Below, piece by piece: positions 20,180 through 27,994 of a DNA stretch of 64,000 nucleotides. The stretch is taken from contig NZ_JAGWUA010000001.1 in assembly GCF_028868675.1 (NCBI RefSeq), positions 37,270-101,269 of the forward strand, given 5' to 3'. The stretch comes from Bradyrhizobium sp. (lineage in GTDB: Bacteria; Pseudomonadota; Alphaproteobacteria; Rhizobiales; Xanthobacteraceae). The translations under genes were made by a program, and so were the position numbers. The notes below the pieces were generated by a model, which saw nothing but the letters and a program-made list of their open reading frames with translations, made no database searches and was not told the DNA's origin. The number at the start of each line of letters is the position of its first letter. Within the stretch, counting starts at the first letter, position 1.

Positions 20180-21064
20180 CTACACCGCCGGCTTCGGCAG
20201 CCCCGCGATGGCGCAGGCGGCGCGCAGCGTGTTGACGAGGAGGCAGGCGACCGTCATCTGGCCGACGCCGCCCGGCACCGGCGTGATCGCGCCGGCGACC
20301 TCAAGCGCCTCCTGATAGGCGACGTCGCCGACGAGGCGGGTCTTGCCGTCCGCTCTCGGAATCCGGTTGATGCCGACGTCGATCACGGTGGCGCCCGGCT
20401 TCAGCCAGTCGCCGCGCACCATTTCGGCCTTGCCGACAGCGGCGTAGACGAGATCGGCGCGCCTGACGAGGCCCGGCAGGTCGCGCGAGCGCGAGTGCGC
20501 GATCGTCACCGTGGCGTTCTCGTTCAGGAGCAACTGCACCAGGGGCCGGCCGACCAGATTGGAGCGGCCGATGACGATGGCATTCATGCCTTCGAGCGAG
20601 GCATGCACGCTTTTGGTCAGGATGATGCAGCCGAGCGGCGTGCAGGGCGACAGCGCCGAAAAGCCGCCGGCGAGCCGGCCGGCATTGTTCGGGTGCAGGC
20701 CGTCGACGTCCTTGGCCGGATCGATGGCGTTGATGACGGCCTCGGTGTTCAGGCCCTTGGGCAGCGGCAATTGCACGAGGATGCCGTGCACGGCCGGATC
20801 CCTGTTGAGCTTCGCGACCAGCGCCAGCAGTTCGGCCTGCGAGACGTCGGCGGGCAGCTTGTGCTCGAACGAGGCCATGCCGGCGGCCTGGGTCTGGGTG
20901 TGCTTGCTGCGGACGTAGACTTCGCTGGCGGGATCGTTGCCGACCAGCACGACGGCGAGCCCCGGCACCAGATTGTGCTCGCGCCTGACCCGGGCGACCT
21001 CCTCGGCGACGCGGCCGCGGAGCTCCGCGGCAATGACCTTTCCGTCGATGATTTTCGCCGTCAT
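20180..21064 (-). CDS. folD: Bifunctional methylenetetrahydrofolate dehydrogenase/cyclohydrolase
   Basis: 294 aa, standard for FolD, which interconverts 5,10-methylene-THF and 10-formyl-THF for purine and formyl-Met synthesis. Conserved signatures are E-V-Y-V-R-S-K near 49-55, [10 protein letters not shown] near 120-129 and the NADP site [11 protein letters not shown] near 163-173. It is the last gene of a minus-strand operon; its ATG overlaps the stop of the DUF167 gene by ATGA, which points to translational coupling. Confidence 0.97.
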   Translation of the reverse strand: MTAKIIDGKVIAAELRGRVAEEVARVRREHNLVPGLAVVLVGNDPASEVYVRSKHTQTQAAGMASFEHKLPADVSQAELLALVAKLNRDPAVHGILVQLPLPKGLNTEAVINAIDPAKDVDGLHPNNAGRLAGGFSALSPCTPLGCIILTKSVHASLEGMNAIVIGRSNLVGRPLVQLLLNENATVTIAHSRSRDLPGLVRRADLVYAAVGKAEMVRGDWLKPGATVIDVGINRIPRADGKTRLVGDVAYQEALEVAGAITPVPGGVGQMTVACLLVNTLRAACAIAGLPKPAV

Positions 21065-21417
21065 GTCCGTTCCTTCTTCACCGGCTGTCCCGAAGCGAGC
21101 CGGCGCAGGGCCTCGCCGAGGCGCGCCGGATCGCCGTCGACCGCGATCTGCTTCTGCCGCGAGGTGGCGCCGGAGAGCAGCCGAACGCTCGACTTGGGCA
21201 CGCCCAGCGACTTCGCCAGCAGTTCCAGGACCGCGCGATTGGCCTCGCCGCCGTCGGCGATGGCACGCACCCGCACCTTCAGCACGCTGCGGCCGTCCGA
21301 AAGCTGCTCGATCCCGTCAACGTCATCGCGCCCGCCGCGCGGCGTCACGCGCACGGCAATGCTGACGCCGGCGGTGGAATAGCGCCAAGGCTCCTTTGGC
21401 GAATCCGTCGAGGCCAA
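21061..21417 (-). CDS. DUF167 (YggU) family protein
   Basis: About 118 aa. The DUF167 core is clear: [13 protein letters not shown], then [18 protein letters not shown] and [10 protein letters not shown]. The function is unknown; yggU is often next to yggT. No ATG is available after the yggT stop. The TTG at 21417 with ACGGAG four bases upstream is the best start, but this is uncertain. It lies 17 bp after yggT and overlaps folD by four bases. Confidence 0.85.
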   Translation of the reverse strand: MASTDSPKEPWRYSTAGVSIAVRVTPRGGRDDVDGIEQLSDGRSVLKVRVRAIADGGEANRAVLELLAKSLGVPKSSVRLLSGATSRQKQIAVDGDPARLGEALRRLASGQPVKKERT

Positions 21418-21434
21418 AACTCCGTCCGCTTCGG

Positions 21435-21725
21435 CTAAATCACGTTCGGATAGATGTAGTACATGATCACCCGCTCGAGAAACATGATGATCAGGATCAG
21501 GATGATCGGCGAGATGTCGAGCCCGCCGAAATTGGGCAGGACGTTGCGGATCGGCGCCAGGACCGGCTCGGTAATGCGGTAGAGGAATTCCGCCACCGCC
21601 GAGACGAACTGGTTGCGGGTGTTGACCACGTTGAAGGCGATCAGCCAGGACAGGATCGCGGAGGCGATCAGCAGCCAGACGTAGAGATCGAGCACGATGA
21701 TGACGATGTCGAGAACGGCACGCAT
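21435..21725 (-). CDS. YggT family membrane protein
   Basis: 96 aa with two hydrophobic regions (about 5-32 and 70-92) and the YggT signature R-I-T-E-P-V-L-A-P-I-R near 50-60, followed by F-G-G-L-D-I-S-P. The family is implicated in osmotic tolerance and in septum or envelope positioning in some bacteria. First gene of the yggT-DUF167-folD operon. Confidence 0.92.
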   Translation of the reverse strand: MRAVLDIVIIVLDLYVWLLIASAILSWLIAFNVVNTRNQFVSAVAEFLYRITEPVLAPIRNVLPNFGGLDISPIILILIIMFLERVIMYYIYPNVI

Positions 21726-21913
21726 GGCTTTTGAAAACTCTGGCTCCGGTCGGGGTTGACCTGTTGCTAGATATCGGTTCCCCCACGTCCAAACAAGGGA
21801 AGTTCCCGGCCGCCGGGGGCGAAAACCGGGGTGCCGCCGTCCTTGACTTGACCTTGGCGGCGACTTAAATGGCGGCCGATTGTCGGCCGCGTAGATACCA
21901 GAGCGGCCGCGAC

Positions 21914-21989
21914 GGGGCCATAGCTCAGCTGGGAGAGCGCATCGTTCGCAATGATGAGGTCGGCGGTTCGATCCCGCCTGGCTCCACCA
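21914..21989 (+). tRNA. tRNA-Ala (anticodon CGC)
   Basis: 76 nt, CCA encoded. Acceptor GGGGCCA pairs with TGGCTCC and includes the G3:U70 pair that defines alanine. D-stem GCTC/GAGC, anticodon stem CATCG/TGATG with loop TTCGCAA (anticodon CGC, reads GCG), T-stem GGCGG/CCGCC. It is followed immediately by a palindrome. Confidence 0.96.
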
Positions 21990-22061
21990 GCCTTCGCTCG
22001 CTTCGCGAGCTACGGCTGGGCAAGCCTACTCCGCTCTAACGTAGCGAAGTGAGCGAAGGCT
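21990..22061. repeat. Palindrome abutting the tRNA-Ala 3' end
   Basis: Arms gccttcgctcgcttcgcgag and cgtagcgaagtgagcgaaggc, nearly complementary, beginning directly after the CCA end of tRNA-Ala. This could act as the tRNA terminator or processing signal, or be another REP-type insertion. A second small inverted repeat (cccgccatagccgaaggg...cggcggg) follows to about 22092. Confidence 0.75.
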
Positions 22062-22110
22062 GCCCCGCCATAGCCGAAGGGCGACGGCGGGCTTCCTGCA
22101 CGTATCCCCC

Positions 22111-22923
22111 CTACTTCCCCGAAAACCTCGGCGGGCGCTTCTCCATGAAGCTCGCGACGCCTTCCCGGAAGTCGCTGCCGTTCAGCGCGACCATCATCTC
22201 GCGGTTGGCCTCGATGGTGGCCTCGGCAAGGCTCTGGAACGGCACCTCGTAGAGCTGCCGCTTGATCACGGCCATCGCGCTCGGCGAGACGAAATCGGCG
22301 AGATCGCGCGCGTAGGCATAGGTCTGCTCGCGCAGCTGCTCGGGCGGGCAGAGCCGGTTGACGAGACCGATGCGCAGCGCCTCCTCGCTCGAGACGCGCC
22401 GCGCAGAGAGCAGGAGATCGAGCGCATTGGCGTGGCCGACGATACGCGGCAGCATCCAGCTGATGCCGTGCTCGGCGATCAGGCCGCGGCGCGAGAAGGC
22501 GGTCGTGAACACGGCACTGTCCGCCGCGAAGCGCAGGTCGCAATAGAGCGCGTGCACCAGCCCAATGCCTGCGGTCGCGCCGTTGAGCATGCCGATGATC
22601 GGCTTGCCGATCGCTGGATAATAGCCGTAGCGCGTCTGCCAGTCCGGCCTGCGGTTCATGTCGAACGACGGCAGGCTCGATGCCCGCCTGATGTCGTCCG
22701 GATCGAGCCCCTTGAGCACGTCCATGTCGGCGCCGGCGCAGAAGGCGCGCCCGGCGCCGGTCAACACGATCACGCGAACGCCGTCGTCGGCCGCCGCCGC
22801 TTCCATGGCGTGGCGCACGTCGCGCTCCATGACCGGCGTCCACGCATTCATGCGGTCGGGACGGTTGAGCGTGATGGTCGCGATCTTCTCGCTCACCTCG
22901 TAGAGGATGTGTTCATAGCCCAC
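22111..22923 (-). CDS. Enoyl-CoA hydratase/isomerase family protein
   Basis: 270 aa crotonase-fold protein. The CoA-binding/oxyanion segment A-F-C-A-G-A-D-M-D is near 61-69, and a second oxyanion glycine is in LNGATAGIGLVHAL near 115-128. The catalytic Glu pair of classical hydratases is not both evident, so isomerase or another crotonase activity is possible. I prefer the GTG at 22923, which has AGGAGG seven bases upstream; an ATG at 22956 overlaps the stop of the upstream gene (ATGA) but has a weaker site. Operon with the NTF2-like gene. Confidence 0.82.
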   Translation of the reverse strand: MGYEHILYEVSEKIATITLNRPDRMNAWTPVMERDVRHAMEAAAADDGVRVIVLTGAGRAFCAGADMDVLKGLDPDDIRRASSLPSFDMNRRPDWQTRYGYYPAIGKPIIGMLNGATAGIGLVHALYCDLRFAADSAVFTTAFSRRGLIAEHGISWMLPRIVGHANALDLLLSARRVSSEEALRIGLVNRLCPPEQLREQTYAYARDLADFVSPSAMAVIKRQLYEVPFQSLAEATIEANREMMVALNGSDFREGVASFMEKRPPRFSGK

Positions 22924-22952
22924 GGCGTTGCCTCCTGTGTTCTTGTCGTCGT

Positions 22953-23456
22953 TCATCCGCCCGTACGCGAGCCCTTCGGCCGCGCCAGGTAGGCTTGCGT
23001 CTCCGGTCGCTCGTGCAGCCATCCGCTCCAGCGCGAAAACACTTTTGCCATGCGCGCCGGCTCGACGCCGAGCTGCGCCATGGCGACGCCACCGTTGACG
23101 GATTCGCGGTATTCCGCGATCAGGCCGTCGCGGACGATGAAGCGGCTCATGCCGTCGATCACGACGCGTCGGCCTGCAAATTGCGGAATGGTCGAGGTGA
23201 AGCTCGACAGCGACCAGGCGTAACCCTGCTGGCCGTCGAACACGGGATCGAACATCTCCCAGCGATAATCGGTGGCGTCGCGATGAAACAGGCCCTCGAG
23301 CATGTGCGCGATGTCGGCGCGGCCGCGATGCGGACCGTAGATGTAGTCGTAGTAGATGCCGTCCTCGGTGAAGTGGCGGGCGAAGCGGGCGCCGTCGCCC
23401 GATTCCGCCGAGCGGGTGAACGCGTCGAGCAGCCCTGCGAACTCGTCACCGGTCAT
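22953..23456 (-). CDS. Nuclear transport factor 2-like (SnoaL-type) protein
   Basis: 167 aa. The N-terminal helix (FAGLLDAFTRSAESGDGARF) followed by HFTEDGIYYDYIYGPHRGR and a curved sheet is the usual NTF2-like/SnoaL pattern of small-molecule-binding or isomerase proteins. The gene stop overlaps an upstream ATG candidate of the enoyl-CoA hydratase, suggesting they act on a common CoA-linked or aromatic substrate. Substrate unknown. Four 11-bp tandem repeats lie 64 bp before its start. Confidence 0.75.
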   Translation of the reverse strand: MTGDEFAGLLDAFTRSAESGDGARFARHFTEDGIYYDYIYGPHRGRADIAHMLEGLFHRDATDYRWEMFDPVFDGQQGYAWSLSSFTSTIPQFAGRRVVIDGMSRFIVRDGLIAEYRESVNGGVAMAQLGVEPARMAKVFSRWSGWLHERPETQAYLARPKGSRTGG

Positions 23457-23520
23457 GAAACCTCCTCGCTCCCGCCGCTGAAAGTGGCGGGCTTGTCGGG
23501 AGCGAGCCTAACACATCCGG

Positions 23521-23564
23521 GGATTTGGCAAGGATTTGGCAAGGACTTGGCAAGGACTTGGCAA
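23521..23564. repeat. Four tandem 11-bp repeats
   Basis: Units ggatttggcaa, ggatttggcaa, ggacttggcaa and ggacttggcaa, head to tail. They lie upstream of the NTF2-like gene and downstream of the glutamine amidotransferase. The fixed phase of 11 bp puts every unit on about the same helical face. Confidence 0.92.
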
Positions 23565-23593
23565 GTCTGTCGAACGGCCGCGGACCGTCGCCG

Positions 23594-24391
23594 CTATTCC
23601 GCGGCTTGCGCCAGCGCCGGCCGGCGCGACAGCCAGCCGTCGACGAACCGCCGCAGCCAGGCGCGCTCGGCGACGTCATAGACGGCCCGGTCGGCGAAAT
23701 GATGCTGGCGTGGCCAGGCCCCGGGCGCGCTCAGGCTGTCGTGCCCGTGCGTGGTCCAGCAGTGCATCATGGCGTAGGTGACGTCGGGGTGAAACTGCAG
23801 GCCGAAGGCGTTGCCGGCGCAAAACGCCTGCACCGGAAAATCGTCGCCCTCGGCGAGCAGTTCCGCACCCGACGGCAAGCCAAATCCCTCACGGTGCCAA
23901 TGATAGACCTGCGCCGGCCAATCCGGGCAGAGCGCGTGGCCGGCCGCGGTCGGGCGGATCGGGTAATAGCCGATTTGCGTGAGGCCCGCCGGATGCGGCG
24001 CGACGCGCGCGCCGAGCTGCATGGCCAGCATCTGCGCACCGAGGCAGATGCCGAGGAACGGCCGCTGCTCGCGCAGCGGAATTTCGATCCAGTCGATCTC
24101 GCGGCGGATGTAGTCGTCGGAATCGTTGGCACTCATCGGGCCACCGAAATAGACGGCGCCGGCGTGCTCATCGAGCGTGTCGGGGAGGCAATCGCCAAAG
24201 CGGGGCCGGCGGACGTCCAGGGGGTGGCCGAGCGCGCGCAGCGCGTTGCCGATGCGGCCGGGCGTGGAGGTTTCCTGGTGCAGGACGATCAGGACCGGCA
24301 AGGCGCATCCACGGTCCGCGGCGGTCGCAGCCAGCGCCCGTCCGAGGGGCACCACCCTTGCGCTACCAAACCTGTCCGACCGGAACGACAT
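23594..24391 (-). CDS. Class I glutamine amidotransferase
   Basis: 265 aa. The nucleophile elbow is GICLGAQML near 112-120 with the catalytic Cys. The His is in LQFHPDVT near 197-204; the third residue of the triad is Asp here, while the family usually has His-Pro-Glu. The gene is not fused to a synthetase. Stand-alone proteins of this type occur in gamma-glutamyl polyamine breakdown (PuuD-like) or as GMP-synthase-like glutaminases, and I cannot tell which applies. Start at ATG 24391 with AAAGG upstream. Confidence 0.82.
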   Translation of the reverse strand: MSFRSDRFGSARVVPLGRALAATAADRGCALPVLIVLHQETSTPGRIGNALRALGHPLDVRRPRFGDCLPDTLDEHAGAVYFGGPMSANDSDDYIRREIDWIEIPLREQRPFLGICLGAQMLAMQLGARVAPHPAGLTQIGYYPIRPTAAGHALCPDWPAQVYHWHREGFGLPSGAELLAEGDDFPVQAFCAGNAFGLQFHPDVTYAMMHCWTTHGHDSLSAPGAWPRQHHFADRAVYDVAERAWLRRFVDGWLSRRPALAQAAE

Positions 24392-24523
24392 GGCCCTTTG
24401 CAAAGCGACTGGTTTCAGACCGCCAGCATAGCCAAGCGGTCCTTAATTTCGTGTGAGTTCGCGCACACACCCTTTGGGATAGCGGACGCAAGCCCTGGCC
24501 AGGGACGCGCCGGCGGGCGGCGC

Positions 24524-25303
24524 CTAGCGCCTGCGCATCTGGAATTTACTCACGGCGGCCAGAATGAAGGCGCGGGGCAACAGGCGCAGCACGAACGGCA
24601 CGACCTTGATGCCTAAACCGGGCAACACCGCCCGTTTGTTGGCCATCAGGCCGCGATAGGCGGCGAGCGCGACGTCGACCGCGGAGACGTCGAGAACCGC
24701 TGCATCGAAGCTCGGGGCAAAGCCGGCGCGGGCCTGAAACTCCGTCCGCACCGGACCCGGGCAAAGCACGGTGACGCGGACGCCGCGGGGGCCGAGCTCG
24801 GCGCGCAGCGCCTCGGTGAAGGAGATCACATAGGCCTTCGAGGCATAGTACACCGCCATGCCGGGGCCGGGCAGGAAGCCCGCGACCGAGCCGACGTTGA
24901 GAAGGCCGCCGCGATTCTTGATCAGGCTGTCGGCAAAGCGCAGCGACAGGTCGGTCAGCGCGCGAATGTTGACGTCGACGATGCCGAGCTGCTCGGCGCG
25001 GTCGCGCGCGATCGCTTCGCCGAAGACGCCGAAACCGGCGTTGTTGACGAGGTATTCGAGTTCGACGCCTTCGGCGGAGAGCGCCGCGGCAATCCGCTCT
25101 CCGGCATTCGTCTCCGCGACATCGCAGGGAATGACGATCGGCCTCGGGCCGCCCCTGGCCGCGATCTCGCTCGCGAGCGCCTCCAGGCGATCCGCGCGGC
25201 GCGCCGTCAGCGCCAGGCGATGACCGTTCGCGGCGAACACGCGCGCCAGCTCCGTGCCGATGCCCGCGGAGGCACCGGTAATCAGCGTCACACACTCAGT
25301 CAC
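24524..25303 (-). CDS. SDR-family oxidoreductase
   Basis: 259 aa classical short-chain dehydrogenase. Motifs: TGASAGIG near 8-15, N-N-A-G near 86-89, catalytic Ser in NVGSVAG near 138 and Y-x3-K in YYASKAY near 151. All are intact, unlike the SDR at 3730. The best start is the GTG at 25303, just before the conserved start of the fold; upstream codons have no fold counterpart. Substrate unknown; a C-terminal hydrophobic segment (VVPFVLRLLPRAFILAAV) suggests membrane association. Confidence 0.85.
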   Translation of the reverse strand: MTECVTLITGASAGIGTELARVFAANGHRLALTARRADRLEALASEIAARGGPRPIVIPCDVAETNAGERIAAALSAEGVELEYLVNNAGFGVFGEAIARDRAEQLGIVDVNIRALTDLSLRFADSLIKNRGGLLNVGSVAGFLPGPGMAVYYASKAYVISFTEALRAELGPRGVRVTVLCPGPVRTEFQARAGFAPSFDAAVLDVSAVDVALAAYRGLMANKRAVLPGLGIKVVPFVLRLLPRAFILAAVSKFQMRRR

Positions 25304-25516
25304 GATCGGGATCTCTTGAATGCATGTGGAGGAAACGACAACCGGAGGACGAGAGCACAGACGGCAGGCGCCGTGCAAGCCACCTCCGCACATGGCGCCG
25401 TCAGCCGACGATATGGGCTGACGAACCCGCCGCTTCTGCAGGCCTCGGTCCGCGTCGCAGCCATCAACGGAAACATTAAACTTTGGTCATGTCGCGCGGC
25501 AGGGGCGCCGAGGCAA

Positions 25517-26005
25517 TCAATCGCCTTCGACGCCGTGCCTGGTCCGGCCCGCGCGAAGGCTGCCGACCACATGCTTGAGATCGATCCGGTCGCGCGACGA
25601 GACGCCGAGCAGGTCGGCGGCGCGCCAAACGACATTGTCCTCGAACTCGGTGACCTGGCCGTCGGCATAGACGAGCTCCCACATCATCTCGACGATGCGC
25701 TTGCGGCCCTCCTCGCTGAGCGAGCGCATGATGACGCTGGTGAAATGGTAGAGATCGACGGCCTCGCCCTCGACCTGGGTGGCCGACGCGATCAGCCGGT
25801 CCGCGGTGCCGCGGTCCAGTCCGAAATGGCTCTCGATCAGGCTGTGCAGCTTGCGCCTCTCGGCCTGCGTCGGCTCGCCGTCCAGCGAGATCACGTGAAT
25901 GAGCAGCGCGGTCGCGGCCAGACGATAGTCGGTGTCGTCGAACGCACGATCGCGGACTTGTGGAGAGACGATTTCGGCGATGAATTGACGCAGTCCGTCC
26001 AGCAT
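25517..26005 (-). CDS. TerB-family protein
   Basis: 162 aa. The TerB-like core is visible, with an acidic metal-binding pattern repeated in two halves: VISLDGEPTQAERRKL near 41-56 and VYADGQVTEFEDNVVW near 113-128, each with D-G-x-x-x-x-E-x. Members are all-helical proteins related to tellurite-resistance TerB, but stand-alone copies near no ter genes are common in Rhizobiales and have no known role. ATG at 26005. Confidence 0.83.
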   Translation of the reverse strand: MLDGLRQFIAEIVSPQVRDRAFDDTDYRLAATALLIHVISLDGEPTQAERRKLHSLIESHFGLDRGTADRLIASATQVEGEAVDLYHFTSVIMRSLSEEGRKRIVEMMWELVYADGQVTEFEDNVVWRAADLLGVSSRDRIDLKHVVGSLRAGRTRHGVEGD

Positions 26006-26178
26006 TGTCGTCCTACCGAAAACCCGCGATCCGCCGCCCGTCCGCCAACAATCCCTATATGAGCAGGAAATCCAACCGGCGCAATCGGCGTCCGTTCCGC
26101 CGGACGGATTACGTTTCGGCAATCTCGCCCACCCCCTCCTCCGTCATGGCCGGACCTGACGACATCCCTCTCAACACC

Positions 26179-26245
26179 GTCATTGCGAGGAGCGATAGCG
26201 ATGAAGCAATCTAGACTGTCGCGGGGGGAGACACTCTGGATTGCT
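26179..26245. repeat. REP-like palindrome, family A, left part (interrupted)
   Basis: Left arm and centre of a fifth family-A palindrome, gtcattgcgaggagcgatag through ctctggattgct. It is cut off by the IS110 element after the CT at 26244-26245; the remainder of the right arm is at 28000-28020. Confidence 0.93.
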
Positions 26246-26250
26246 CACAT
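26237..26250. other. Left junction of IS110 element with CT core
   Basis: Target half TGGATTG, core CT (26244-26245), then element end CACAT. TGGATTGC occurs also in the predicted target loop of the element RNA, and CTCACAT is the reverse complement of the predicted right donor guide. Confidence 0.85.
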
Positions 26251-26353
26251 GGGGAATGTGTGTGTCAAGGGATGAGCAGTCACCTTTTTGTTCGACTGCG
26301 GCCACCTCTTCGTCCCGACCGCGGGCTGTGCAGGATGACGCGCGCAGATCAAG

Positions 26354-26398
26354 TCAAGGTCGGCCCGTCAGGGCCGCCGCGCAGCGGCTTGACCTTGA
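26354..26398. other. Perfect three-way-junction inverted repeat inside the IS
   Basis: Outer stem TCAAGGTC (26354-26361) pairs with GACCTTGA (26391-26398). It encloses two perfect hairpins, GGCCC-gtca-GGGCC (26362-26375) and GCCGC-gca-GCGGC (26376-26388). It lies 110 bp beyond the predicted bridge RNA, towards the left end. Its role is unknown; a terminator-like or recombinase-binding structure is possible. Confidence 0.8.
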
Positions 26399-26508
26399 GT
26401 TGAGCGAGCACGACATCATGCTTGGTCCGTCGGGACTGCTCGTTTTGGTCGTTCGGTTAGGACATCTGCAATCCTCGCATTTGCGATCCAGGGTCGAGCC
26501 GGTTCAGC

Positions 26509-26687
26509 GATCTGGGTAGCTTGCCAGATCAAACTCACATTCGGTCGTCGCGCGATCGCGACTGCACCATGATTCCGCTTGCGGCGGGCAGGCTCGAGAG
26601 GACGAGGCCATTCTTCGCTACGGCGTTTGAAGCCATGCAATCCATCGGTTCGTCCCCCCGGATCTTCCGAGACTGATCGGGTCTCGG
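26509..26687 (-). ncRNA. Predicted bridge RNA of the IS110 element
   Basis: About 179 nt on the transposase strand, 66 bp after its stop. Read 5' to 3': hairpin CCGAGAC/GTCTCGG (26687-26667). Then a target loop closed by GGACGA/TCGTCC (26655-26650 with 26605-26600): left guide UGGAUUGC (26644-26637), apical stem AUGGC/GCCGU, right guide AGCGAAG (26619-26613). Then a donor loop: left guide GGAAUC (26576-26571), apical hairpin GUCGCG/CGCGAC, right guide AUGUGAG (26540-26534). A last hairpin GATCTGG/CCAGATC closes it. Left guides equal the DNA left of and into the CT core, and right guides are complementary to the core and right half, at both target and element ends. Layout and length match the published IS621 bridge RNA. 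Confidence 0.82.
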
Positions 26688-26753
26688 CAGATGGGCTATG
26701 GTTGGCTCGTTGGGTGCGGGCGGCTGAGCTTGTCGCCAGACTCGATCCTCACA

Positions 26754-27923
26754 TCAGGCGACCGGCTTCATCGCGGCCCCCTCGATGACGACGCCAGCCG
26801 TGACATACTTCCACAACGCCACGAGCAGCTTGCGCGCCAGCGCCACGATCGCGCGCTTGCGGCCGCGCGGGCTGTGCTCCTTGAACCAGCGCGTCAGGGC
26901 CGACTGCGGCTGGTGACGGATCCACAGCCAGGCGAGCTGGATCATCGTGGTCCGCAGCCTGGGATTGCCGGCCTTCGATACGCCTTGCTCACGCGCGATG
27001 CCGCCACTGCGCCAAGGCGTGGCCGCAAGACCGGCATAGGCGGCGACCTGGCGGCGACCGGCGAACTGCCGATAGAAGGCTTCCGACCAGAGCACGGCGG
27101 CGAAGTTGGCGCCCATTCCCTTCAAAGCGAGCAGCATCGTCACCGCGTCCGGCGCGGTCTCTTTGCCTGCCGGCTGTCTCGCCGCCGTCAGCAGAGCTTC
27201 CTGCCCGGCCTCGACCGCCTTGATCTGCTCCAGAAGCAGCTCGAGCCGATCGAGTTCGCGGCCGATCTGCGCCTTCAAATGCGACGGCAGCTCCCGGCTG
27301 TCTCCGGTGCGCAACGCTTCAAGCCGTCTGCGCCGGTCACGCCGCAGTGGTCGATAGTCGCAGATGCCCTGCGCGAACAGAAGCCCCTTGATCCGGTTCA
27401 CATGCACGACGCGCTCATCGATCAACGTCCGCCGTTCGCGGCAAAGCCGCCGACGGTCCTCCTCCTCCGGCGAGGGCGCAACCACCATCGCGCAGACCCG
27501 CGGCTCGCCGCGCTTGTAGGCGAGGAGCGTCCGCAACAGCGTCTCGCCATCCAACCGGTCTGTCTTGGCGCGCCGCCGCCGCCGTGGCGTTGCGATCGAG
27601 GCCGGGTCGACCACATGGCTCTCGACCCCCTCCTGCTGCAGGACGCGGTGCAGCCAGAACCCGTCCAGCCCCGCCTCCTGGATCGTGATGATCGGATAGT
27701 TTTGGCCGGTCCGGACCTCAGCCTTGCGCTTGAACTCGGCAAACAGCTTCAAGAGCCCCGCAGCATCGCCGGCCGTGACGCTGTGCTTGGACATCTTCTC
27801 GCCCTTGCCAGGCGACAGCGAGGTCACCAGCCAACTCGAACGGCTCAGTTCCAAAGACACAAAAATTGCGCCAATATGCGTGTGGATAGCGGCCGGTCCG
27901 TCGGTAGGATGATCGAGCAACAT
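26754..27923 (-). CDS. IS110-family transposase (bridge-RNA-type recombinase)
   Basis: 389 aa, apparently intact. The N-terminal RuvC-like (DEDD) domain has E25 (VSLELS, where most members have Asp), E83 (TIQEAG), D122 and D125 (KTDRLDGE). A coiled region rich in charged residues spans about 140-245. The C-terminal Transposase_20 domain contains the probable catalytic serine S316 in GVSKAGNPRLR. Family recombinases cut at a core dinucleotide directed by a structured RNA from the element. Start at ATG 27923, preceded by GAGAACG. A longer frame upstream leaves the element and is not used. Confidence 0.93.
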   Translation of the reverse strand: MLLDHPTDGPAAIHTHIGAIFVSLELSRSSWLVTSLSPGKGEKMSKHSVTAGDAAGLLKLFAEFKRKAEVRTGQNYPIITIQEAGLDGFWLHRVLQQEGVESHVVDPASIATPRRRRRAKTDRLDGETLLRTLLAYKRGEPRVCAMVVAPSPEEEDRRRLCRERRTLIDERVVHVNRIKGLLFAQGICDYRPLRRDRRRRLEALRTGDSRELPSHLKAQIGRELDRLELLLEQIKAVEAGQEALLTAARQPAGKETAPDAVTMLLALKGMGANFAAVLWSEAFYRQFAGRRQVAAYAGLAATPWRSGGIAREQGVSKAGNPRLRTTMIQLAWLWIRHQPQSALTRWFKEHSPRGRKRAIVALARKLLVALWKYVTAGVVIEGAAMKPVA

Positions 27924-27994
27924 CGTTCTCTCCAGGTTGAATGGATTTTGCAACCTCAGTCTGGCCTCAGACCTGGTCGCTATCCACCCCCCAT

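Noticed and set aside
25517..26005. Tellurite-resistance or phage-defence island
   Set aside because: A lone TerB-like gene without terC, terD or other defence genes; this is common as a housekeeping gene in the group.
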